A stretch of 64,000 nt of DNA. It comes from Flavobacterium salilacus subsp. salilacus. GTDB lineage: Bacteria; Bacteroidota; Bacteroidia; Flavobacteriales; Flavobacteriaceae. This document shows, piece by piece, positions 1 through 11,454 of this stretch. Made by a program: the position numbers and the translations under genes. The DNA lies in the NCBI RefSeq assembly GCF_004634195.1, contig NZ_SKBP01000005.1, positions 62,001-126,000 on the forward strand, written 5' to 3'. Each line of letters begins with the position of its first letter. Within the stretch, counting starts at the first letter, position 1. The notes beneath the pieces were generated by a model, which saw nothing but the letters and a program-made list of their open reading frames with translations, searched no databases and had not been told where the DNA came from.

Positions 1-539
1 GTGCTCCTGAAAAAGTAGGTAAACGCATCCAACGGGCGGGTAGAACCCATCCATACGAAGCGGTTGCTCTTCATTTGTACCTCTGTACCAAAGTCTTCGG
101 TAAATTGCTCGCGAACACCACTATTAATACCATCCGAAGCCACAATAATATCAGAATCAGAGAATTGCGACAAGTCGGCAACATTCGCCTCAAAATGCAG
201 GTCAACGCCTACTTCCCGGCAACGTTGCTGTAATAATTGTAATAATGTTTTTCGTGAACAGCCACAAAAACCGTTACCCGTAATACGTACTTTTTCGCCA
301 TCGCGGGCTACATCCAGTTCGTCCCAATAGGCAAAACTGCTGCGTATCAGGTCGTAAGAATCGGGGTCGCGGGTAAGGAATTCGCTTAGTGTTTCATCAG
401 AGAATACTACGCCAAAACCGAAGGAATCGTCGGCTTTGTTACGTTCGTAAACACTTATATCATAATCAGGCATTGCCTTTTTCAAAAGAATGGAGAAGTA
501 TAAACCTCCGGGACCTCCGCCTATTACTGTTATTTTCAT
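1..539 (-). CDS. FAD-dependent monooxygenase, N-terminal part (salicylyl-CoA 5-hydroxylase / anthraniloyl-CoA monooxygenase type)
   Basis: Partial gene: it starts at ATG 539-537 and stays open through the left edge, so only about the first 179 residues are visible. It opens with a Rossmann FAD-binding motif GGGPGGLY, then FGFGVVFSDETL near residues 42-53, a pattern typical of salicylyl-CoA 5-hydroxylase and anthraniloyl-CoA monooxygenase, and an SDGINSGVR segment matching the second FAD motif of class A flavin monooxygenases. The family hydroxylates aromatic CoA thioesters during salicylate, anthranilate or tryptophan breakdown; some members carry an extra C-terminal old-yellow-enzyme domain that cannot be checked here. 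The flavin reductase gene ends 4 bases upstream, so the two are surely co-transcribed. Substrate is inferred, the monooxygenase fold is well supported. Confidence 0.82.
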   Translation of the reverse strand, partial: MKITVIGGGPGGLYFSILLKKAMPDYDISVYERNKADDSFGFGVVFSDETLSEFLTRDPDSYDLIRSSFAYWDELDVARDGEKVRITGNGFCGCSRKTLLQLLQQRCREVGVDLHFEANVADLSQFSDSDIIVASDGINSGVREQFTEDFGTEVQMKSNRFVWMGSTRPLDAFTYFFRS

Positions 540-543
540 TGTG

Positions 544-1152
544 TTATATTGGTCTTTTTATTGAAAAAATTTCTCCCAAGCCTGCGTAGTTCGATCCTGC
601 TAATCGTGCCACAGGTTTATAGGTTTCCATGTTTATTTTAAAGTCGTCCAGCAGTATCGATTCATCGATATGAATCATTACAACCCTGCCTATCATTATG
701 GTAGCACCGCCGTTTTGATGCCCCTCGAGGCTGTAATGGTGTACCAGTTCGCACTCCATACTTACAGGGCTTTCCTGTACTCTGGGTGGTTTTATAAATA
801 CTGATGGGGCAGGGGTAAGCCCTGCAAAATCGAATTCACTTTCGTTGGGTGGCAGGCTTGCCGAGGTATCGTTCATTTTCTCTACAAGGTCTTCCGTTGC
901 CAAGTTGACTACAAATTGTTTCGTTGCAAGTACGTTATTAAGCGTGTCTTTGTTTTTGTCGCCCGTGCGCACGGTAGAGAACATAATATGTGGCGGGTCG
1001 TCGCCCACCATATTAAAGAATGAGAACGGGGCAAGGTTGGTTATCCCTTCGTCACTAATGCTCGACACCCAAGCTATAGGGCGCGGAATTATAGCTCCTG
1101 ACAGGATTTTATAGATGTTTCTTTGACTTGTCTTTGCCGGGTCAATTTGCAT
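544..1152 (-). CDS. flavin reductase family protein (DIM6/NTAB type)
   Basis: A 202-residue FMN-binding split-barrel protein. The N-terminal IPRPIAWVSS and NLAPFSFFN motifs are characteristic of flavin reductase-like/DIM6-NTAB proteins, followed by a typical FVVNLATEDLVEKMN segment. The family reduces or binds flavin with NAD(P)H, often as partner of a monooxygenase. Its stop codon lies 4 bases before the ATG of the FAD monooxygenase at 539, which suggests translational coupling and a joint role in aromatic compound catabolism. Whether it supplies reduced flavin to that enzyme is an inference, since class A monooxygenases usually reduce their own FAD. ATG start at 1152 is the first available. 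Confidence 0.85.
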   Translation of the reverse strand: MQIDPAKTSQRNIYKILSGAIIPRPIAWVSSISDEGITNLAPFSFFNMVGDDPPHIMFSTVRTGDKNKDTLNNVLATKQFVVNLATEDLVEKMNDTSASLPPNESEFDFAGLTPAPSVFIKPPRVQESPVSMECELVHHYSLEGHQNGGATIMIGRVVMIHIDESILLDDFKINMETYKPVARLAGSNYAGLGEIFSIKRPI

Positions 1153-1318
1153 ATACTTTGTATTTCTTACAAATTAAAGAAATTTTATCAGGTATATGTA
1201 AATTATCTGCTAACTAAATTGCATTTTTTTAGTTTTTCTGCAAATGAGGGATTTTGAATAGTATGGAACGCGAATGACACGGATTTGGCAGATGTGCGCG
1301 GGTTTTATTTAGAATGCA

Positions 1319-1636
1319 TTATAAATATTTTGTTGTGAAACCGCCTAAGTTTGAATTATTATTAATGATATATTGATTAATCATTGCTATCTGCTCATCA
1401 TTACATTTTTCTAGTAACTCGAATTTCACTCTATTGGGATGCTCACCATCTTGCTTTACTTTTTCTTGGTTTATTACAAAATAAGCATCTTTATAAACTA
1501 TTCCTTTTATAACACCAATAATGTAGTCACAGCCCATAGCCCTTGTTTTATTCAATACCCATGCTCTTTCAATAGATTCGATTATATCTTTATGATTATT
1601 AACCGTTTTACCGATATTTACAGCTATTATTTTCAT
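1319..1636 (-). CDS. hypothetical protein, 105 aa
   Basis: A small, AT-rich gene between the flavin reductase and uvrB. The product begins MKIIAVNIGK and has a central block with RAWVLNKTRA and DYIIGVIKGIV, then NRVKFELLE. That block recalls a short beta-rich domain found at the ends of various nuclease and restriction-associated proteins, but the similarity is only by eye and I assign no function. No signal peptide or membrane segment. It stands alone, with about 170 empty bases downstream and uvrB's end 45 bases upstream; the AT-rich composition and lack of operon partners fit an accessory gene. Confidence 0.6.
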   Translation of the reverse strand: MKIIAVNIGKTVNNHKDIIESIERAWVLNKTRAMGCDYIIGVIKGIVYKDAYFVINQEKVKQDGEHPNRVKFELLEKCNDEQIAMINQYIINNNSNLGGFTTKYL

Positions 1637-1680
1637 TTAGTAATCTTTTAATTGTTAAATGTAAATTTAAATAAAAAATG

Positions 1681-3666
1681 TTAAATCTTCTCCTGCAATC
1701 CTTTAATCTCATCCCTCAGTTTAGCTGCCTGTAAAAAGTCGAGGTCTTTTGCGGCTTTTTCCATAGCCTTACGTTTTTCGCGTATCAGTTTTTCAATATC
1801 GCCTTTTGCCATATAGGTGGTGTCGGGTTCGGCGGCTACTTTTGGGCTGCTGTCATAATTATAGGCTACACTGTTCCTGCCCAGCGAGTTTTCTATTTTT
1901 TTGTTTAGTGCCATAGGTACCAGTCCGTGTGCAATGTTATAGTTGTGCTGTTTTTCGCGCTTGTAGTTGGTGTCGTCTATGGTACGCTGCATACTGTCGG
2001 TAATTTTATCGGCATACATTATCGCTTTACCGTTCACGTTACGTGCTGCACGCCCTACGGTTTGCGTTAAGGAGCGTGTACTACGCAAAAAGCCTTCTTT
2101 ATCGGCATCCAGTATTGCTACTAATGATACTTCGGGTAAATCCAAACCTTCCCTTAATAAGTTAACCCCAATAAGCACATCAAATATTCCTTTGCGTAAA
2201 TCCTGCATAATTTCTACACGCTCCAGTGTATCGACTTCGCTATGTATGTATCTACAACGTATTGACAGTTTCGTGAGGTATTTGGCAAGTTCTTCCGCCA
2301 TACGCTTGGTTAGTGTGGTTACCAGTACACGTTCGTCAACCTCAACCCGTTGTTGTATTTCTTCAATAAGGTCGTCTATCTGGTTCAGGCTGGGGCGTAT
2401 TTCTATAATGGGGTCAAGCAATCCCGTAGGGCGTATTATTTGCTCTACATATACACCACCGCTTTTTTGCAGTTCATAGTCGGCAGGGGTGGCACTTACA
2501 TAGACCACCTGGTTTTGCATGGCTTCAAATTCTTCGAATTTCAAGGGGCGATTATCCATAGCAGCAGGCAATCGGAAACCGTATTCTACCAAGTTTTCCT
2601 TACGCGAACGGTCACCGCCATACATGGCATGTACCTGACTTACGGTTACGTGACTTTCATCAATTACCATTAAATAATCTTCAGGGAAATAATCCAGTAA
2701 ACAGAACGGACGTGTACCGGGCTGCCTTCTGTCCAGATAACGCGAATAGTTTTCGATACCGGAACAGTAACCGAGTTCGCGTATCATTTCAAGGTCAAAA
2801 TTGGTACGTTCTTCCAGTCGTTTTGCTTCGAGGTGTTTGCCTATTTCTTTAAAGTAATCAACTTGTTTTACCAAATCCTGCTGTATTTCCCAAATAGCTC
2901 CCTGTAATACATCGGGGCTGGTAACGAACATATTGGCAGGATAGATGTTCAATTTTTCATATTTCTCTATTACCAATGATGTTTTGGCATCAAAAGCCTC
3001 GATTTCTTCTATCTCATCACCAAAAAAGTGAATACGGAACGGGTCGTCGGCATAGCTTGGGAATATTTCTACAGTGTCACCCTTGATACGGAATGTACCG
3101 GGTAAAAAGTCGGCTTCGGTACGGGAGTATAAACTTTGCACTAAGCGGTGCAGTAGTTTGGTACGGCTTATTACTTGGTCACGCTCTATGGATACTACGT
3201 TTTTTTGGAATTCGACAGGGTTACCAATACCGTACAAACACGATACTGATGCGACTACAATTATGTCACGCCGTCCTGAAAGTAGGGAAGAGGTGGTACT
3301 AAGGCGCATTTTCTCTAACTCTTCGTTTATAGAGAGGTCTTTTTCTATATACAGTCCGCTAACGGGTATGTAGGCTTCGGGTTGGTAGTAGTCGTAGTAC
3401 GATACAAAATACTCGACGGCATTATTAGGGAAAAATTGTTTGAATTCGCTATATAGCTGGGCTGCCAGTGTTTTGTTGTGCGCCAGTACCAGTGTGGGTT
3501 TTTGCACCTCTTCTATAACATTTGCCATAGTAAAGGTTTTTCCTGAACCTGTTACCCCTAATAGTGTCTGGAATTTTTCTCCTTCATTTATGCCTGCGCT
3601 CAGTTGTTTTATTGCCGTAGGCTGGTCGCCTGTTGGCTTATAGTCTGATACTACCTGAAATTTCAT
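1681..3666 (-). CDS. uvrB: excinuclease ABC subunit UvrB
   Basis: Full-length UvrB, 661 residues. It is the damage-verifying helicase-like subunit of nucleotide excision repair, loaded by UvrA and then bound by UvrC. Visible motifs: Walker A GVTGSGKT near residue 38, the Tyr-rich beta-hairpin SYYDYYQPEAY near 89-99, DESHVTVSQV (Walker B), SATP, and the helicase block QTVGRAARN near 540. The C-terminal UVR domain (about 625-661) contains the LRDEI motif that contacts UvrC. ATG start at 3666. A -7 box on the same strand lies at 3687-3694. The uvrA gene is in this window too (53.4-56.2 kb) but not linked in an operon. Confidence 0.98.
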   Translation of the reverse strand: MKFQVVSDYKPTGDQPTAIKQLSAGINEGEKFQTLLGVTGSGKTFTMANVIEEVQKPTLVLAHNKTLAAQLYSEFKQFFPNNAVEYFVSYYDYYQPEAYIPVSGLYIEKDLSINEELEKMRLSTTSSLLSGRRDIIVVASVSCLYGIGNPVEFQKNVVSIERDQVISRTKLLHRLVQSLYSRTEADFLPGTFRIKGDTVEIFPSYADDPFRIHFFGDEIEEIEAFDAKTSLVIEKYEKLNIYPANMFVTSPDVLQGAIWEIQQDLVKQVDYFKEIGKHLEAKRLEERTNFDLEMIRELGYCSGIENYSRYLDRRQPGTRPFCLLDYFPEDYLMVIDESHVTVSQVHAMYGGDRSRKENLVEYGFRLPAAMDNRPLKFEEFEAMQNQVVYVSATPADYELQKSGGVYVEQIIRPTGLLDPIIEIRPSLNQIDDLIEEIQQRVEVDERVLVTTLTKRMAEELAKYLTKLSIRCRYIHSEVDTLERVEIMQDLRKGIFDVLIGVNLLREGLDLPEVSLVAILDADKEGFLRSTRSLTQTVGRAARNVNGKAIMYADKITDSMQRTIDDTNYKREKQHNYNIAHGLVPMALNKKIENSLGRNSVAYNYDSSPKVAAEPDTTYMAKGDIEKLIREKRKAMEKAAKDLDFLQAAKLRDEIKGLQEKI

Positions 3667-3686
3667 GCTATTTTCTTCCTTTTCTA

Positions 3687-3694
3687 CAAAGATA
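3687..3694 (-). promoter_or_regulatory. -7 promoter element of uvrB
   Basis: Read on the minus strand this is TATCTTTG, an exact match to the Bacteroidetes TAnnTTTG consensus, 20 bases upstream of the uvrB ATG. No clear -33 TTTG was assigned. Confidence 0.6.
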
Positions 3695-3745
3695 GCGATT
3701 AGTTTATAGCAATAGTATTCAGTTTACAATCATAATAACCAGTTT

Positions 3746-4408
3746 TTAATCAAAACACTCCATCAACAGCAGGTCGCCATCGTTGTGCTCTATGGTTACT
3801 ATTCCATCATTTAGAGCCTCATTACTGCTTCCTGTGCGATACCCTATGGTGAGTTCATCATCGGTAAGCTGATATTTTAAGTTTTTGGAGTGTATGCCTG
3901 ATACTTTTCCGATAGGGATAAGCGAAATCGGTGTACCTGCTACATACCATTTTTCAAATTTTTTGGGTAACTGAAAAATTTTACTGTGATTATCCAGCAT
4001 TACAATTTTCAGTTTTTCGCGATAGCGTACTATATTGGTAATGTTGGTTATAGTATGGTCGGCACGTTTTCCTGTTGCCCATATTACATTTACGGCAGGA
4101 AACTCTCGACTTATAAGATAATCAAAAGCTTTTTCAAGATCGGTTTTGTTTTGGTCGGGGGTATGTACAATTTCCAGCGGATATTGCATATCTCGGTATT
4201 GTTCAGGGTCAAAGCCACGATCAAAATCGCCAAGTAGTACATCTACTTTAATGCCTAAATCAATTACACGTTGTATAGCACTGTCCAGTACAATAACTAA
4301 TGGCGACCATTCTAATAATTCATCCATTAGGGCTTTATTACATTCGGCGCCGTTGGCTATTATCAATGCGGGTTCCTGGTCGTCGCGTACTATGTGGTGG
4401 GATGACAT
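3746..4408 (-). CDS. thiamine pyrophosphokinase
   Basis: Transfers pyrophosphate from ATP to thiamine to form thiamine pyrophosphate in the cytoplasm. The product (220 aa from ATG 4408) has the family's GDFD motif, the downstream TPDQNKTDLEKA block, WATGKRADHT, and the C-terminal SNEALND motif. The frame can be read 6 codons further back to a TTG at 4426, but that TTG is part of a TATTTTTG promoter box (4424-4431), so ATG 4408 is chosen. It lies 33 bases downstream of a DUF4249 gene, with its own promoter in the gap. No thiamine synthesis genes are adjacent, consistent with salvage of imported thiamine. Confidence 0.9.
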   Translation of the reverse strand: MSSHHIVRDDQEPALIIANGAECNKALMDELLEWSPLVIVLDSAIQRVIDLGIKVDVLLGDFDRGFDPEQYRDMQYPLEIVHTPDQNKTDLEKAFDYLISREFPAVNVIWATGKRADHTITNITNIVRYREKLKIVMLDNHSKIFQLPKKFEKWYVAGTPISLIPIGKVSGIHSKNLKYQLTDDELTIGYRTGSSNEALNDGIVTIEHNDGDLLLMECFD

Positions 4409-4423
4409 ATTTTGTGGTTTCTG

Positions 4424-4431
4424 CAAAAATA
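4424..4431 (-). promoter_or_regulatory. -7 promoter element of the thiamine pyrophosphokinase gene
   Basis: TATTTTTG on the minus strand, exact TAnnTTTG match, 15 bases upstream of ATG 4408. It includes an in-frame TTG that can be mistaken for the start codon. Confidence 0.6.
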
Positions 4432-4441
4432 CAAATAAAAA

Positions 4442-5266
4442 CTACTGTACTATATAGTCTATAGTGCTTACTTCGCTAAGGTAAAAGTAACCGTAAGCAT
4501 AATTATCAGGGTTTGTTTCGTTTACTACGTTTCCACGAAGGCTTGCCGGAGCTACCTGAAACGGTCCTAAATTAGCTTCGGATGTAGTTATGAATATTTT
4601 ACTCATATAATTGTAATACCTTGGCGATATGCCGTGTAAGTCAACGCTTAATTCTTCACCTCTTTCTAAATCGGTAAATATTCTGACAGCATAGGTATAG
4701 TTGCCGTTAACAAATTCATCGTTAAATACACCATATTCAGGACCACGATCTTCACGCCTGTAATTTTGCATATAATAATTAGTTTCGTTTACAGGGTCGT
4801 TAAAAAAAGCTTTTATTGTGAGTTGGTCTTCTGTAAATCCCTCTCTGGTTTGCTGTACATCCTCCAAGTCAGGAACGGGCAGCATTGTTTCTGTAGCGGT
4901 ATAAACTTCGTTTTTGTAAAGGATTGTAAGCGTATAGGTTTCCCCGATTGCAGGAACGAAGTTTTCGCACAAATAGACTCCGTTATTCTCTCCGGGCAAT
5001 TCATAAAAATAAAACTCATCCTGTTGACTGTTGGTTATATATACTTCAGCCCCCGATGCGGTGGGGATTTCGGTATTATAAAAATCGGTACTGGTACTCA
5101 GGCGTATTACCTGCCAGTTACCATTACTTCCTTTTCGCCAGTTTATAGATGCTTCCACCACAAGCCTTGGTTCTGTACTATTAAGCCCTACGTCTATTAC
5201 ATCTTCGCATGCAATAAACAGTAGGGCTGTTAGTAATAGTATCGTAATTCGCAGCATATCTTTCAT
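4442..5266 (-). CDS. DUF4249 lipoprotein, copy 2
   Basis: A 274-residue predicted outer-membrane lipoprotein: hydrophobic N terminus ending in lipobox LFIAC, then the family signature CEDVIDVGLNSTEPRLVVEA. DUF4249 proteins accompany TonB-dependent receptors in Bacteroidetes; by analogy they may be surface-exposed substrate-capturing partners, though their ligand is unknown. It follows a paralogous DUF4249 gene (stop 5310) by 43 bases and shares its layout, including an RYYNYMS motif and a nearly identical YAYGYF C-terminal segment, so the pair arose by tandem duplication. Last gene of the receptor operon; the next gene has its own promoter. M4 is an alternative start. Confidence 0.87.
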   Translation of the reverse strand: MKDMLRITILLLTALLFIACEDVIDVGLNSTEPRLVVEASINWRKGSNGNWQVIRLSTSTDFYNTEIPTASGAEVYITNSQQDEFYFYELPGENNGVYLCENFVPAIGETYTLTILYKNEVYTATETMLPVPDLEDVQQTREGFTEDQLTIKAFFNDPVNETNYYMQNYRREDRGPEYGVFNDEFVNGNYTYAVRIFTDLERGEELSVDLHGISPRYYNYMSKIFITTSEANLGPFQVAPASLRGNVVNETNPDNYAYGYFYLSEVSTIDYIVQ

Positions 5267-5309
5267 AGAGGCAATTTACTGAAAAAGCCTCAAAGACAGT
5301 GCCATAAAG

Positions 5310-6134
5310 TTACTGTATTGTATATAGGGTTGTGTCAACTTCAGTAAGCCTGAAATAACCATAGGCATAATTATCGGGGTTATTTTGGTTTGTCAGGTTA
5401 CCACGCGCTGCTACGGGTACTGTTTGAAAAGGTCCGCCTCCCGCACCGCCTTCGGCTGTTGCAATCAATATGCTCATGTAATTATAATACCGTTGCGATA
5501 TTCCGTACAGTTGTATTCCTACTTCTTGTCCGGTTTCAAAATCTTCATTATCTATAAAGCTAAACATTTCATTACCCTGAAAAAATTCATCGTCCAGCAC
5601 ATCATAATCAGGGTAAGGTAATACTTCAGTATCAAATCGTATCAGATAGTAGTTATCTTCGTTGGGATTATCCTGAAAAAAGAAGCGCACTTCTATATCT
5701 TCATTCAAAAAACCGCCTTCATCATCCTGTACAACACTGCTTATTTCCGGTACAGCATATAGTGTTTCGGTAGCAGTGTGTGTTTCCCCGTTATATTCTA
5801 TAGTAAGTTGATAGGTTTCGCCAATAATGGGTTCAAAGTCAGCACAAATATAATTACCTGTACCCATATCTTCTATGAAGTTAAAAACAGTGTTGCTGCT
5901 ATTGGTTATATATACCACAGCACCCGATACTATGGGTACTTCCTCCTCATAATAGCCTGTTGTAGTAGTAAGCCTTATGGTTTGTTCGCTGCCGTCAGTA
6001 CCTTTTACCCAGTCAATAGAAGCCTCTACAACAAGACGTGGAGCTGCAGTGTCGAGATCTATATCAACTACATCTTCGCAGGCAATAAACATACTGCCTA
6101 TTATTAAAAGTATTGCTAATCTTATATTTTTCAT
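5310..6134 (-). CDS. DUF4249 lipoprotein, copy 1
   Basis: 274 residues, exactly the length of its downstream neighbour. N-terminal signal with lipobox MFIAC followed by CEDVVDIDLDTAAPRLVVEA, the hallmark start of DUF4249. The body is predicted beta-rich with many Asn/Asp/Thr residues, and the C-terminal third keeps RYYNYMS and NPDNYAYGYFRL. It is 38 bases downstream of the TonB-dependent receptor, so the three genes form one operon: receptor, then two lipoproteins. Divergence between the copies is concentrated in the middle, which would fit different ligands or surface variation. Function beyond association with TonB uptake is not known. Confidence 0.88.
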   Translation of the reverse strand: MKNIRLAILLIIGSMFIACEDVVDIDLDTAAPRLVVEASIDWVKGTDGSEQTIRLTTTTGYYEEEVPIVSGAVVYITNSSNTVFNFIEDMGTGNYICADFEPIIGETYQLTIEYNGETHTATETLYAVPEISSVVQDDEGGFLNEDIEVRFFFQDNPNEDNYYLIRFDTEVLPYPDYDVLDDEFFQGNEMFSFIDNEDFETGQEVGIQLYGISQRYYNYMSILIATAEGGAGGGPFQTVPVAARGNLTNQNNPDNYAYGYFRLTEVDTTLYTIQ

Positions 6135-6172
6135 GGTGTGAATATATTGTAATTACCCTTAGGTGCTTTTTA

Positions 6173-8551
6173 TTAAAATTTAAAATTATAAGTTACACTC
6201 GGTATAATTCCGAATATGGAAAGTCTTACAGCTTCATTATATCCTGTATCTTCATTTTGCCTGAATGTTATGGAAGCGGCATTTTTACGATTGTACAGGT
6301 TGTAGATACTAAATACCCATTCGCCTTGCCATCCTTTTTTCTTTTCAGGTTTTGGATTATAGGTTGCCGAAACATCTAAGTGGTGGTAGGCAGGAAGCCT
6401 GTCTTCGTTACGCTGTCCGAAACTTGGTATAGCAAGGTCGCCATATACATATTGCCCGTTAGGGTAGGTTACAGGCTGTCCTGATTGTAGTGCAAATATT
6501 GCCCCAAATGACCATTTGTTATTTAATTCGTATGAGCCCGTTACTGACAGGTTATGTGTTTTGTCATATCCTGTTTTATACCAGTCGCCATTATTTATCC
6601 CTATTTCATCAGGAGTGCGTCCTTCCGTTTGTTGCTCAGATCTTGATAAGGTATAGGATATCCAGCCGGTTAGCTTACCTTCATTTTTACGTAATAACAC
6701 TTCAAGTCCGTATGCTCTGGCTCTTCCGTTCAATACTACCTGTTCTATAGCATTGTTGGCTATAAGATCGGCACCGTCAATGTAATCTATTCTGTTTTTT
6801 ATTTTCTTATAAAAAGTTTCTACTTCCAGTGTGTAGTCATCATTATTAAAATTCCTGAAATACCCTACTGCTACTTGATCTAACAACTGCGGTTGAATGT
6901 ATTTTCCGCTTGGCGCCCATACATCCAGCGGAGTAGGAGAGGATGTGTTGGATATTAAATGAAGGTATTGTGCCATGCGGTTATAGCTTGCTTTTACTGA
7001 CTGGGTATCGTCCAGTTTAAAAGATACTGCGGCACGGGGCTCAAAATTGTCAAAACTTGCAATCGTTTCGTTACTGTCGTAACGTTTTGTGCCTATAATA
7101 TCGGCTTTTTCGTATATCTTTAAATCGCTGTCATAACTTACCGGCTGGTCATTAGCATACAAATTTAAGGTTTGTGCACCTAATCTGTAAAACATACTGT
7201 ATCTAAGTCCGTAACTAACCGTTATATTGTCAGTAAGTTCATGTTCGGCATCAATATAAAGAGCCGGTTCAAAAGCATATTTTTTATCAAGTTGCTCAGA
7301 ATTTACCGACGAGCTGTCGCCTGTAGGGTTTACTTCTCCCGGATTAAAGTCGTAGTACAAGGCATTTAAACCATAGTTTAATTTAAACTTATCTGATATA
7401 TAGTGTTTCAGGTCATATTTCAGGTTATAATTTTTTATGCCCGAATCCCACTGTAAACCTATAAAATCAAGCTCCAGTCCATAATAATAATCACTGTATA
7501 TCATTGACATATTAGAGAAAAGCTTGTCGTTAAAAAGGTGATTCCATCTCAGGTTAACTACTGCATTACCATAGGTATTATTAAAACTATCGTTTATGTT
7601 AAACAGGTCGCGCCCAAAATAGCCCGACAGGTATAAACTGTTGTTGTCATTAAATTTATGGCTTATTTTTGTGTTGAGGTCATAGAAATAGGCAGAGTTA
7701 TCATTATCAGTAAGTTTTAAAAATAAGTGGGCATAAGATGCCCTACCGGCAACAAGAAAAGAGCTTTTTCCTTTTTGTATAGGTCCTTCGGCAAGTATGC
7801 GACTTGATATTAAACCTATACCGCCATTCATGTGAAATTCATTACTGTTACCTTCTTTTTGATAAATATCCAGTACTGATGATACCCTACCGCCAAAACG
7901 TGCAGGAATACCGCCTTTGTACAGTTTTAAGTCTTTTATGGCATCAGAATTGAATACTGAGAAAAAGCCAAATAAGTGGGACGAGTTAAATATGGTAGCC
8001 TCATCAAGCAGTATAAGGTTTTGGTCGGCTGCGCCACCTCGCACGTTAAAACCTGATGATCCTTCGCCTGCATTGGTAACTCCGGGTAGCTGGAGCAACG
8101 ATTTTAATATATCAACTTCTCCAAGTACTACGGGCATTTTTTTAATCTCCTGCACGGTGAGTTTGTTTACGCTCATCTGAGGGGTTTTAATGTTTGCCCT
8201 TTTTTGGTTTTCGGTTATTACTACCTCATTAAGCTCCTGCGAATCGACGCTTAACTTATAATTTTTCCTGATATTCTGGTTGAGTGTTACCGTTTCTCGA
8301 GTAGTACCAAAACTAACATAGCTTATTTCTACTGTATAAGTCCCTGCCGGGAGCGATATAGAGTAAAAGCCATATTCATTGGTAGCAATGGCTGTTTCTG
8401 CTTCTACAATATAAACGCTTGCACCAATAAGAGTTTCATTGCTTCCGGAGTCAGATACTGTACCGCTTAAAGTAAATTTTTCCTGAGCAAATGCAGCAGA
8501 AAAAATAAACATAAAAAGCACACTTAAGTACCTCTGTTTTAATAATGTCAT
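6173..8551 (-). CDS. TonB-dependent receptor with carboxypeptidase-like regulatory domain
   Basis: A 792-residue outer-membrane active transporter. Signal peptide (about 1-22, ending AFAQ), then a carboxypeptidase-D-like beta-sandwich (about 26-110: LSGTVSDSGSNETLIGASV), a plug domain (about 115-240) with FNVRGGAADQNLILLD, and a C-terminal beta barrel ending in FKF, the aromatic terminal residue expected of an outer-membrane protein. The substrate is unknown; no SusD-like partner is present, and instead two DUF4249 lipoproteins follow, an arrangement common in flavobacteria and different from polysaccharide utilisation loci. Upstream is a 450-base gap with no gene, so this is the operon head. 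Confidence 0.93.
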   Translation of the reverse strand: MTLLKQRYLSVLFMFIFSAAFAQEKFTLSGTVSDSGSNETLIGASVYIVEAETAIATNEYGFYSISLPAGTYTVEISYVSFGTTRETVTLNQNIRKNYKLSVDSQELNEVVITENQKRANIKTPQMSVNKLTVQEIKKMPVVLGEVDILKSLLQLPGVTNAGEGSSGFNVRGGAADQNLILLDEATIFNSSHLFGFFSVFNSDAIKDLKLYKGGIPARFGGRVSSVLDIYQKEGNSNEFHMNGGIGLISSRILAEGPIQKGKSSFLVAGRASYAHLFLKLTDNDNSAYFYDLNTKISHKFNDNNSLYLSGYFGRDLFNINDSFNNTYGNAVVNLRWNHLFNDKLFSNMSMIYSDYYYGLELDFIGLQWDSGIKNYNLKYDLKHYISDKFKLNYGLNALYYDFNPGEVNPTGDSSSVNSEQLDKKYAFEPALYIDAEHELTDNITVSYGLRYSMFYRLGAQTLNLYANDQPVSYDSDLKIYEKADIIGTKRYDSNETIASFDNFEPRAAVSFKLDDTQSVKASYNRMAQYLHLISNTSSPTPLDVWAPSGKYIQPQLLDQVAVGYFRNFNNDDYTLEVETFYKKIKNRIDYIDGADLIANNAIEQVVLNGRARAYGLEVLLRKNEGKLTGWISYTLSRSEQQTEGRTPDEIGINNGDWYKTGYDKTHNLSVTGSYELNNKWSFGAIFALQSGQPVTYPNGQYVYGDLAIPSFGQRNEDRLPAYHHLDVSATYNPKPEKKKGWQGEWVFSIYNLYNRKNAASITFRQNEDTGYNEAVRLSIFGIIPSVTYNFKF

Positions 8552-8958
8552 GATGGTTTGATTGTTTGTTTCGTTTTTTGATTAATGATTGATTTTTTTT
8601 TTTGATTGTATTTGTTAAGTATATAAAATAAAGTTACTCTGACTGTTAACGTTTTAAATCATGATTTGTTATATTATATGATATTAAAAATGCATAGTAA
8701 TATTACAATTTTCGGACAAAATTACTATATGTTTCAATATAAAAAACTTACAAAATATTAATTATTGACCATCTGTATAAAATTGCAGATGAATTATATA
8801 ATACTATGGATGAATTGCAAAACACAATAATCAATCTGTATCTTATTCTTTTTCTTTAATTGCTTAACAGGGGTGCTCTTCATTTTATCCAAAAGCATGC
8901 CATAGTATTAATTTTTATGTGATTTTTTATGTTTTATTAAGTAAATATAATCCCACAA
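8552..8958. other. AT-rich intergenic region, no gene seen
   Basis: About 400 bases between the receptor start and the icd terminator. Only very short frames occur, none with coding character. It must contain the receptor promoter, but I found no TAnnTTTG box facing that gene at a convincing distance. A 12-bp palindrome AAATCATGATTT lies near 8647-8660 and several runs of A or T occur. Confidence 0.5.
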
Positions 8959-8985
8959 AAAAAAGCTGCAATTTGCAGCTTTTTT
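8959..8985 (-). terminator. intrinsic terminator of icd
   Basis: Perfect inverted repeat: arms AAAAAAGCTGCAA and TTGCAGCTTTTTT around a single base. It lies 21 bases beyond the icd stop and works in either direction by sequence. Confidence 0.85.
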
Positions 8986-9005
8986 TATAGTGTAAGGATT
9001 GTTTA

Positions 9006-11255
<2,250 letters not shown>

Positions 11256-11343
11256 TTAAGATAGGCAGGCGGATTATTAAATGAATTTAGATGTTGTTTG
11301 TTTAATTTGCTTAGCTTAAGAGTTTAACTAAAAGCGAGGCTCG

Positions 11344-11351
11344 CAAATATA
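11344..11351 (-). promoter_or_regulatory. -7 promoter element of icd
   Basis: TATATTTG on the minus strand, exact consensus, about 115 bases before the icd ATG. The resulting leader is long for this genome. Confidence 0.5.
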
Positions 11352-11454
11352 GCAAAATATAAGCATAATGCCCAGTGCGAATATGGCAAAAAAACGTTAT
11401 AGTTATTTTATTGTTTGCAATATTTTTCTTTCTTGAGGATAAATAGCAATAAAA

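Noticed and set aside
1967..2479. Long open frame of 170 codons on the plus strand inside uvrB
   Set aside because: Shadow of the uvrB coding strand; Ser-rich translation with no family features.
8641..8665. 12-bp palindrome AAATCATGATTT as a regulator site
   Set aside because: Too short and AT-rich to separate from chance; no promoter was found beside it.
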